DNA of 64,000 nt from Tolypothrix campylonemoides VB511288 (GTDB lineage: Bacteria > Cyanobacteriota > Cyanobacteriia > Cyanobacteriales > Nostocaceae): NCBI GenBank assembly GCA_000828075.3, contig JXCB02000002.1:209075-273074 (forward strand). Direction: 5' to 3'. Position numbers and translations under genes: made by a program. The notes under the pieces were generated by a model. That model was given only the letters and a program-made list of their open reading frames with translations, did not search any database and was not told where the DNA came from. Position 1 is the first letter of the stretch, and each line of letters starts with the position of its first letter. Shown piece after piece: positions 53,951 to 64,000 of the stretch.

Positions 53951-55063
53951 CTAATCAAACGTCACCACACTCCGAATTGACTCTCCCTTGTGCATCAAAT
54001 CAAAAGCATCATTGATGCGTTCAATGGGCATTACATGAGTAATTAAATCGTCAATGTTGATTTTGCCCTGCATATACCAATCAACAATTTTTGGCACATC
54101 TGTGCGTCCTCTTGCCCCACCGAACGCTGAACCTTTCCAAACACGCCCAGTCACAAGTTGAAAAGGACGGGTACGAATCTCCTCGCCAGCGCCAGCGACA
54201 CCGATAATCACACTGACGCCCCAACCTTTGTGACAACATTCCAAGGCTTGACGCATGACATTTACATTGCCGATGCATTCAAAGCTGTAATCAGCACCGC
54301 CTTTAGTTAACTCAACCAAATAAGGAACCAAATCTCCTTCAACTTCCTTGGGGTTGACGAAGTGAGTCATGCCAAACTTTTGAGCCAGCGCTTTCTTGTT
54401 GGGATTGATATCTACCCCCACAATCATATTTGCTCCCACCATCCGCGCCCCTTGGATGACATTTAAACCAATACCGCCCAAGCCGAAAACCACCACATTA
54501 GCTCCCGGTTCAACTTTTGCCGTATTGATGACTGCACCAATGCCTGTTGTCACACCGCAGCCAATGTAACAAACTTTATCAAACGGCGCATCCTCGCGAA
54601 TTTTTGCCACTGCGATTTCTGGCAACACCGTATAGTTGGAAAAGGTAGATGTCCCCATGTAGTGATGAATCATCTGCCCATCAATAAAAAAGCGGCTGCT
54701 GCCATCGGGCATGACACCGCGCCCTTGTGTAGCGCGAATTGCTTGACAAAGATTGGTTTTGAAGCTGAGACAATATTCGCACTGGCGGCATTCTGGGGTG
54801 TATAGGGGAATAACATGATCCCCTGGCTTGACACTGGTAACGTCTTCCCCCACCTCCACAACAACGCCAGCACCTTCATGTCCCAAAATTGCTGGGAATA
54901 AACCTTCGGGATCAGCGCCAGAAAGAGTGTAAGCATCGGTATGGCAAACTCCGCTCGCTTTGATCTCCACCATCACTTCCCCAGCATGGGGTCCCTCTAG
55001 TTGAACTGTTTCAATACTCAACGGCTTACCAGACTCATAAGCCACTGCTGCTTTAACTTCCAC
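53951..55063 (-). CDS. frmA: S-(hydroxymethyl)glutathione dehydrogenase / class III alcohol dehydrogenase
   Basis: 370 aa, GTG start at 55063 after AAGAGGG. Catalytic zinc residues in [13 protein letters not shown] and LGHEGAGVV, structural zinc cluster [15 protein letters not shown], cofactor loop [20 protein letters not shown], and [11 protein letters not shown]. Oxidises S-hydroxymethylglutathione with NAD+, and in many bacteria also reduces S-nitrosoglutathione. Forms a formaldehyde-detoxification pair with fghA, separated by 271 bp of repeats. Confidence 0.96.
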   Translation of the reverse strand: MEVKAAVAYESGKPLSIETVQLEGPHAGEVMVEIKASGVCHTDAYTLSGADPEGLFPAILGHEGAGVVVEVGEDVTSVKPGDHVIPLYTPECRQCEYCLSFKTNLCQAIRATQGRGVMPDGSSRFFIDGQMIHHYMGTSTFSNYTVLPEIAVAKIREDAPFDKVCYIGCGVTTGIGAVINTAKVEPGANVVVFGLGGIGLNVIQGARMVGANMIVGVDINPNKKALAQKFGMTHFVNPKEVEGDLVPYLVELTKGGADYSFECIGNVNVMRQALECCHKGWGVSVIIGVAGAGEEIRTRPFQLVTGRVWKGSAFGGARGRTDVPKIVDWYMQGKINIDDLITHVMPIERINDAFDLMHKGESIRSVVTFD

Positions 55064-55462
55064 TCTTTAGCCCTCTTATGCAGTGCACAGTTTGCTATTT
55101 CTAGGTTATCTTCTCTGAGGTAAATAATGCCGATGCGCAAGTGGTAACTTGTCGAGCCGCTATTTTTTCATAGAACAATATTCATTAAGGCGATCGCCTC
55201 CGGTGGACACTCCCTGCCATTGCCTCAACCGCACCAGCAAAACTGATTCCATCTAAACATTTGATGATGCCAAATCAAACTCTTGCTTTAGTCCTATATA
55301 CTTAGCACAGCATTTCATTAACTCGTATGCTGTACGATAATGACATTCTGTAGTTACATTGGATAAAAGGATAAAAGCGGTAGCAGCTGTTTTGGCAACA
55401 GCATATCAGCAGCAACGACTAAATAACTTGTCAACCACTAAATCACATCTATTTTTTCGCTT
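55064..55462. other. Divergent intergenic region between frmA and avtA
   Basis: 399 bp; one HIP1-containing stretch (55190). No gene or clear motif beyond that. Confidence 0.5.
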
Positions 55463-56746
55463 ATGAACCCTGCCCTGACTCAATTCGGCGCTCATATGTC
55501 CAAGCTAACAGGCGTTAGAGCCATTATGAAGGACATTATCGAAACTTTACAAGCTGGTGCGGGGCAGCAATTCATTAATTTGAGTGCTGGCAATCCGTTA
55601 ATTTTACCGGAAGTAGAACAATTATGGCGGGATTGTACCGCACAATTGCTAGGTAGCCCAGAGTATGGTGAAGTCGTTTGTCGCTACGGATCAAGTCAGG
55701 GCTATGCACCACTGGTTGAAGCAATTGTAGAGGATTTTAATCGGCGATTTGGGTTAAATTTGAGCGAGCGCAACATCCTTGTCACCCCAGGTAGTCAAAG
55801 TCTCTACTTCTACGCTGCTAATGCTTTTGGTGGGTACACCACCAGCGGTGAACTCAAGCAAATTGTTCTGCCCCTGAGTCCTGACTATACAGGTTACGGT
55901 GGTGTCACTTTAGTGCCAGAAGCCTTGATTGCCTATAAACCCACTCTGGATATCGACGCCGCCGCACACAAATTTAAATATCGCCCCGACTTCAGCAAGT
56001 TATCAATTACAGAAAACACTGGTTGCGTCATCTTCTCTCGCCCCTGCAACCCCACTGGTAATGTCCTTACAGATGATGAGGTGAAAAAAATTGCTGCCCT
56101 TGCTGCACCTTACGATGTGCCGGTGTTTATTGACTCGGCATATGGTCCTCCCTTCCCGGCGTTAAACTTTACCCAAATGACGCCAATCTTCGGTAAGAAT
56201 ATCGTGCATTGCATGAGTTTATCGAAAGCTGGATTACCAGGAGAACGCATTGGGATTGCTATTGGGGACGAACAGGTGATTCAAGTTCTAGAGTGTTTCC
56301 AAACGAATGCCTGTCTCCACGCATCACGCTACGGACAAGCGATAGCAGCGCGTGCTATTACCTCTGGTGGGTTGGCGGAAATTTCTACTTCTGTCATCCG
56401 CCCGTTTTACCAGAATAAGTTTACTGTTTTGGAAAGCACCTTAAACGAAGCGATGCCTAAGGATTTACCTTGGTTCCTCCATCGCGGTGAAGGGGCAATC
56501 TTTGCTTGGTTGTGGTTGCCGGATCTGCCAATGACTGACTGGGAATTTTACCAGGAACTCAAGCGGGTGGGTGTGATAGTTGTGCCTGGTAGTACTTTCT
56601 TCCCAGGTTTGGAGGAAGAGTGGGAACACAAGCAGCAGTGTGTCCGTATTAGCCTCACCGGAAGTGATGAGGAAATTGTTACAGGTATGCAGCGTTTGGC
56701 AAAAGTGGTACAACAGGTTTATCAGCTTTCGGCTGTTAGTGCTTAA
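55463..56746 (+). CDS. avtA: Valine--pyruvate transaminase
   Basis: 427 aa. Fold I aminotransferase: FINLSAGNPLILPEVEQLWR, NILVTPGSQSLYFYAANAFG, FSRPCNPTGNVLTDDEV, FIDSAYGPPFPALNF and the PLP Lys in CMSLSKAGLPGERIGIAIG. The opening ALTQFGAHMSKLTGVRAIMK and length are those of AvtA (alanine-valine transaminase). Followed 37 bp later by rimM on the same strand. Confidence 0.93.
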   Translation: MNPALTQFGAHMSKLTGVRAIMKDIIETLQAGAGQQFINLSAGNPLILPEVEQLWRDCTAQLLGSPEYGEVVCRYGSSQGYAPLVEAIVEDFNRRFGLNLSERNILVTPGSQSLYFYAANAFGGYTTSGELKQIVLPLSPDYTGYGGVTLVPEALIAYKPTLDIDAAAHKFKYRPDFSKLSITENTGCVIFSRPCNPTGNVLTDDEVKKIAALAAPYDVPVFIDSAYGPPFPALNFTQMTPIFGKNIVHCMSLSKAGLPGERIGIAIGDEQVIQVLECFQTNACLHASRYGQAIAARAITSGGLAEISTSVIRPFYQNKFTVLESTLNEAMPKDLPWFLHRGEGAIFAWLWLPDLPMTDWEFYQELKRVGVIVVPGSTFFPGLEEEWEHKQQCVRISLTGSDEEIVTGMQRLAKVVQQVYQLSAVSA

Positions 56747-56783
56747 AAAAACCGCAGAGGACGCAGAGTACACTGAGGGAAAG

Positions 56784-57440
56784 ATGAGGGATAAGGAGAA
56801 AAGGAGAGATAAGGGAGATAAGGGAGATAGGAAAGCAATATCTTCCTCATCCTCCCCACTCCCCACTCCAATACCAGAAGGTTGGCTGGAAATTGGTACG
56901 ATTGTTGCACCTCAAGGGTTGCGTGGAGAAATGCGGGTTTACCCTAACACGGACTTCCCCGAACGGTTTGAGGTGGCTGGAACACGGTGGTTGTTGCGTC
57001 CGGGCGAGGCGGAACCGCAACCTATAGAATTGCTGTCAGGACGTTATGTTGAAGGGAAAAATTTATGCATCGTCAAACTTGCTTCTGTGGAAAATCGTGA
57101 GCAAGTAGAGGAGCTGCGCGGTTGTAAGTTGCTGGTGAAAGATTGCGATCGCCCCCAATTGGGAGAAGATGAATATCATGTCGTAGACTTGTTGGAAATG
57201 CAAGTTTTCATGCAAGAATCTGGCGAACTTGTTGGTACTGTGGTAGATGTGATACCAGCTGGTCATGATTTGTTGGAAGTACAGTTGCATCAGCAACACA
57301 ACAAAGGTCAAACGACAAAAGATAAAAAACAAAAAACTGTTTTGATTCCATTTGTGAAAGCGATCGCGCCAGTCGTAGACATAGCAGCAAGGCGCATTGA
57401 AATTACGCCACCAGATGGCTTATTGGAAATAAACGATTAG
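56784..57440 (+). CDS. rimM: 16S rRNA processing protein RimM, with repeat-derived segments
   Basis: 218 aa from ATG 56784 (GAGG nine bases upstream). The first 33 residues (MRDKEKRRDKGDKGDRKAIS, then SSSSPLPTP) derive from a purine-rich repeat and are not part of the fold. The RimM domain starts at EGWLEIGTIVAPQGLRGEMR, followed by the PRC-barrel part (EDEYHVVDLLEMQVFMQESG, LIPFVKAIAPVVDIAARRIE). A second insert, NKGQTTKDKKQK, arises from a (ACAAAAG)n-like tract at 57301-57336. RimM assists maturation of the 30S head. A real start further downstream is possible if the leader is not translated. Confidence 0.92.
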   Translation: MRDKEKRRDKGDKGDRKAISSSSSPLPTPIPEGWLEIGTIVAPQGLRGEMRVYPNTDFPERFEVAGTRWLLRPGEAEPQPIELLSGRYVEGKNLCIVKLASVENREQVEELRGCKLLVKDCDRPQLGEDEYHVVDLLEMQVFMQESGELVGTVVDVIPAGHDLLEVQLHQQHNKGQTTKDKKQKTVLIPFVKAIAPVVDIAARRIEITPPDGLLEIND

Positions 57441-57783
57441 AGAATGGGGAATTCAATTACTTGTTAATAAGAAAATGTACCTCTACCTAAAGATAGAATT
57501 TAATCTTTATCAAGCTTTACAGGTAAAAAACTTATCTCAATTTCTAGACTTAGATTAAATGATTCTTAAATAAAAGCCGAGGTAACACCTGGGTTGCTAG
57601 CGTTTTATAAAGGTTTTTAACTGCATTTGTTCAGGTTTTTTTAGACACGACAAAATAGCTACTACTTTGACATTTTCCAGTTCACTACTGGAAAGATTGG
57701 TCATGAGTAAGATGATCATCATGTCCAAGACAACTAAACTTCCAAGTGATTTCGTCTATATCCTTTTGTAATGGAGTTTTGAC
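57441..57783. promoter_or_regulatory. Leader region of the phosphoketolase gene
   Basis: 343 bp. Contains the inverted repeat TTTCCAG (57674-57680) / CTGGAAA (57688-57694) with a 7-nt loop and the perfect palindrome GATGATCATC (57711-57720), both within 110 bp of the xfp start; a TTGACA at 57667 overlaps the first. Either could be an operator. No gene. Confidence 0.4.
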
Positions 57784-60165
57784 ATGACTTTAGCAAGTCC
57801 TCCACAGACAAAGCCTTTAACAGATGAAGAATTGCGGAAGATGAACGCCTATTGGCGTGCAGCGAATTATCTTTCAGTTGGACAAATATATTTACTCGAC
57901 AATCCGCTGCTAAAAGAACCACTTAAGCTAGAACACATCAAACCCAGACTTTTGGGTCACTGGGGAACAACTCCTGGTCTTAACTTCCTTTACGTTCACC
58001 TCAACCGGATCATCAAAAAGTATGACCAGAACATGATCTACATTGCTGGTCCTGGTCACGGTGGTCCTGGAATCGTTGCAAACGTTTACTTAGAAGGCAC
58101 TTACAGCGAGTACTACCCCAACATTTCCCAAGATGCTGAGGGAATGAAGAAACTCTTCGTACAGTTCTCTTTCCCAGGTGGCGTCGGCAGCCATTGTACC
58201 CCGGAACTTCCTGGTTCCATCCACGAAGGTGGTGAACTCGGATATTCCCTCTTCCACGCTTATGGTGCTGCCTTCGACAACCCAGACCTGATCGTTGCTT
58301 GCGTTGTTGGTGATGGCGAAGCGGAAACCGGACCTCTAGCCACAAGTTGGCACTCGAACAAGTTCCTCAACCCTGTGTATGATGGAGCGGTACTCCCCAT
58401 CCTCCACCTCAACGGCTACAAGATTGCCAACCCGACGGTGCTGTCACGGATCAGCCATAAGGAGTTGGAAAGCTTATTTGTAGGCTACGGTTACAAACCC
58501 TACTTTGTGGAAGGTTCCGACCCGGAAACTATGCACCAGTTGATGGCAGCAACCCTGGAGACTGCCATTAACGAAATTAAAGAAATTCAGGAAGACGCCC
58601 GTACCAATGGCTTCAAAGAGCGTCCGCAATGGCCCGTGATTATCCTGAGAAGCCCCAAAGGTTGGACAGGACCCAAGGAAGTCGATGGTGAGAAAACCGA
58701 GGATTATTGGCGATCGCACCAAGTTCCTTTTGGCGAGTTGGCAAGCAAGCCAGAACACCTCAAACTTTTAGAAGAGTGGTTGAGGAGTTACAAGCCACAA
58801 GAACTCTTCGATGAAAACGGCAAGTTCATTCCAGAACTAGCAGAACTGGCTCCCAAGGGACAGCGACGCATGGGTGATAACCCCCATGCCAACGGCGGTC
58901 TTCTGCTGCGCGACTTGAGGATACCCGACTTTGAGAATTATGCCCTCAAAGTTACCGAACGAGGCAGGGATGTTGGCGAAGCTACTAAGGTGACGGCAAA
59001 ATTCCTGCGGGATGTGATGAAACTCAACTTGCAAAGCCGGAACTTCCGCATCTTCGCTCCAGACGAAACCAAATCAAATCGCTTAGATATTGTATTTGAG
59101 ACAACAGACCGCACTTGGGCAGCCGAGAGACTTCCTGAAGACGCAAACTTGTCTCCTGAAGGTCGGGTGATGGAAATTCTGAGCGAAAATGCCTGTCAGG
59201 GGTGGTTAGAAGGATACCTCCTTACAGGTCGCCACGGCTTCTTCTCCTGCTACGAGGCGTTCATCCACATCGTAGACTCCCAGTTCAACCAGCACGCCAA
59301 GTGGCTTGACACGAGCCAAGAGATTCCCTGGCGCAGACCTATTGCTTCCCTCAACTACCTGCTCACCTCGCATGTTTGGCGGCAAGACCACAACGGCTTT
59401 TCTCACCAAGACCCCGGTTTTATCGACCTTGTAGTCAACAAGAAAGCAAAGGTGATTCGGGTGTATTTGCCCCCCGATGCAAACTGCTTGCTGTCAGTCA
59501 CTGACCACTGTTTGCGTAGCCGCGACTACGTTAACGTTATCGTTGCTGGCAAGCAACCCGCTTTGCAATACCTGGATATGGATGCAGCAATTAAGCACTG
59601 CACCAAAGGTCTTGGTATTTGGGAATGGGCAAGCAACGACCAAGGCAGCGAACCAGATGTGGTGATGGCATCTGCTGGGGACATTCCCACTATGGAAAGT
59701 TTGGCGGCGGTGGACATCCTGCGGCAGAACTTCCCAGATCTCAAGGTGCGGGTGGTGAACGTGGTAGACTTAATGAAACTTCAGCCTGAAAGCGAACACC
59801 CCCACGGACTGAACGACAAAGACTTCGACAGTATTTTCACCACGGACAAACCGATTATCTTTGCCTTCCACGGTTATCCTTGGCTGATTCACCGTCTAGC
59901 ATATCGCCGGACAAATCATGCAAATCTTCATGTGCGGGGTTACAAGGAGGAGGGGACGACCACCACGCCTTTTGATATGACCGTAGTTAACGATGTCGAT
60001 CGCTTCCACCTAGCGATGGATGTGATTAACCGCGTACCACATTTAGGTTATAAGGCAGCTTATGTCAAGCAGATGCTGCAAGACAAGCTGATCGAACACA
60101 AGCACTACATTAACAAGTACGGCGAGGATATGCCGGAAATTCAAAACTGGAAGTGGCCCCACTAA
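57784..60165 (+). CDS. xfp: Phosphoketolase
   Basis: 793 aa, family length. [60 protein letters not shown] (thiamine diphosphate/Mg site), [20 protein letters not shown], and the C-terminal [15 protein letters not shown] type segment. Splits xylulose-5-P or fructose-6-P with phosphate to acetyl-P plus an aldose phosphate. Ribosome site GGAG. Followed by gap on the same strand, which would process the glyceraldehyde-3-P formed. Confidence 0.96.
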   Translation: MTLASPPQTKPLTDEELRKMNAYWRAANYLSVGQIYLLDNPLLKEPLKLEHIKPRLLGHWGTTPGLNFLYVHLNRIIKKYDQNMIYIAGPGHGGPGIVANVYLEGTYSEYYPNISQDAEGMKKLFVQFSFPGGVGSHCTPELPGSIHEGGELGYSLFHAYGAAFDNPDLIVACVVGDGEAETGPLATSWHSNKFLNPVYDGAVLPILHLNGYKIANPTVLSRISHKELESLFVGYGYKPYFVEGSDPETMHQLMAATLETAINEIKEIQEDARTNGFKERPQWPVIILRSPKGWTGPKEVDGEKTEDYWRSHQVPFGELASKPEHLKLLEEWLRSYKPQELFDENGKFIPELAELAPKGQRRMGDNPHANGGLLLRDLRIPDFENYALKVTERGRDVGEATKVTAKFLRDVMKLNLQSRNFRIFAPDETKSNRLDIVFETTDRTWAAERLPEDANLSPEGRVMEILSENACQGWLEGYLLTGRHGFFSCYEAFIHIVDSQFNQHAKWLDTSQEIPWRRPIASLNYLLTSHVWRQDHNGFSHQDPGFIDLVVNKKAKVIRVYLPPDANCLLSVTDHCLRSRDYVNVIVAGKQPALQYLDMDAAIKHCTKGLGIWEWASNDQGSEPDVVMASAGDIPTMESLAAVDILRQNFPDLKVRVVNVVDLMKLQPESEHPHGLNDKDFDSIFTTDKPIIFAFHGYPWLIHRLAYRRTNHANLHVRGYKEEGTTTTPFDMTVVNDVDRFHLAMDVINRVPHLGYKAAYVKQMLQDKLIEHKHYINKYGEDMPEIQNWKWPH

Positions 60166-61570
<1,405 letters not shown>

Positions 61571-61571
<1 letters not shown>

Positions 61572-61615
61572 CAGTTATCAGTTAACAGTTACCAGTTACC
61601 AGTTAACAGTTGTTA
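61571..61615. repeat. (CAGTTAC/CAGTTAA)n tandem repeat
   Basis: Six or so 7-8-bp units of ACAGTTA / CCAGTTA directly after the gap stop codon. Confidence 0.85.
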
Positions 61616-63667
<2,052 letters not shown>

Positions 63668-63874
63668 TCTTAAGGGGTGGGCATTGAGTAATAGATAACT
63701 AGCCATTCTCAAAGGAACCCCACCCCTAACCCCTTTTTAAGGCAGCAGGTTTTTCGTAATAAAAAATGCATTTTTTTAACTTTGAAGAAAACCGTCAAAT
63801 CCTTTCCCTCACTCTCTCACTCCCTCACTCTCTCACTCTCAATTGTGCAACTTGTAGGCGCTAAGCTGTTGCGC
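63668..63874. other. Short gap with repeats
   Basis: Has the CCCCACCCCTAACCCC repeat (63718-63734, also near 1415) and a CTCACTCTC tract (63808-63840). A TAGGCGC / GCGCCTA hairpin at 63855-63877 overlaps the stop codon of the following minus-strand gene. Confidence 0.6.
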
Positions 63875-64000
63875 CTAATCCCACCCTCGCAATTTTTGGT
63901 GTATGGCAGCCACGTGCCACATATAATCATCAATCTCGTATTCGCTCACTGCTTGAGTAATATAGTGCCGCGCTTGGTCTGTTCGGTTCTCTGCTTCAAA
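63875..64000 (-). CDS. Hypothetical protein, C-terminal 41 residues only
   Basis: An open frame enters from the right edge and ends at TAG 63875-63877. It reads FEAENRTDQARHYITQAVSE, then YEIDDYMWHVAAIHQKLRGW and D. Helical and charged, consistent with the end of a helical-repeat or small conserved cyanobacterial protein; no family assigned. Confidence 0.55.
   Translation of the reverse strand, partial: FEAENRTDQARHYITQAVSEYEIDDYMWHVAAIHQKLRGWD

Overview
The window reads as a chromosomal piece of a filamentous, probably heterocyst-forming (Nostocales-type) cyanobacterium. Evidence: frequent HIP1 octamers (GCGATCGC, e.g. near 9140, 13587, 16150, 19998); cyanobacterial or plastid-type genes (ndhD, ycf46, ycf35, sqdB/sqdX, Omp85, an FtsH3-like protease, a GAF-GAF-PAS adenylate cyclase); and many heptameric or near-heptameric short tandem repeats of the kind scattered through Nostocales genomes. 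The genus cannot be fixed from sequence alone. No rRNA, tRNA or CRISPR array was recognised.

Layout. 1-0.7 kb: 5' part of an AMIN-domain (amidase-type) envelope protein. 1.2-4 kb: an accessory patch with an IS630 remnant, a PadR regulator and, divergently, a two-TM protein resembling the cyanobacterial TRADD-N-associated membrane domain. 4.2-8.7 kb: membrane protein, SGNH esterase, CPBP protease, endonuclease V, tRNA 2-selenouridine synthase and an overlooked 52-aa ORF. 8.9-12.6 kb: membrane protein, Tat-exported aldo/keto reductase, solitary cytosine-C5 DNA methyltransferase. 12.7-20.4 kb: the outer-membrane cluster purC-bamA-lpxC-fabZ-lpxA-lpxB, all on the minus strand. 20.7-26.8 kb: two small co-directional genes, a CyaB-type cyclase, and sqdB/sqdX for sulfolipid. 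27.1-31.1 kb: RHH protein, ycf46, ycf35, a GyrI-like fragment and homoserine kinase.

31.4-36.8 kb is the most unusual block. Four minus-strand genes encode an ornithine/lysine/arginine-type PLP decarboxylase, a DDAH/amidinotransferase-fold hydrolase, an agmatine deiminase-family hydrolase and a SyrD/PvdE-type one-piece ABC exporter. Together they look like a dedicated guanidine/polyamine pathway with its own exporter. 36.8-37.8 kb is a 1-kb gap ending in a strong plus-strand terminator with no gene upstream, suggesting a small RNA. 37.8-50.5 kb: ndhD, VapBC, a CreD-like membrane protein, pentapeptide protein, RidA, GNAT-DUF2805 pair, ftsH, class IV aminotransferase and small proteins. 50.5-55 kb: second pentapeptide protein, then glutathione-dependent formaldehyde detoxification (frmA-fghA). 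55.5-63.7 kb: avtA-rimM, then a carbon-metabolism run xfp, gap, pgm on the plus strand.

Repeat biology is prominent: two MITE-like elements with terminal inverted repeats (one matching the end of the IS630 remnant), a diverged copy of an esterase 3' end, a 114-bp tandem repeat inside bamA, and interspersed-repeat tracts carried in frame inside thrB, rimM and the cyclase gene.
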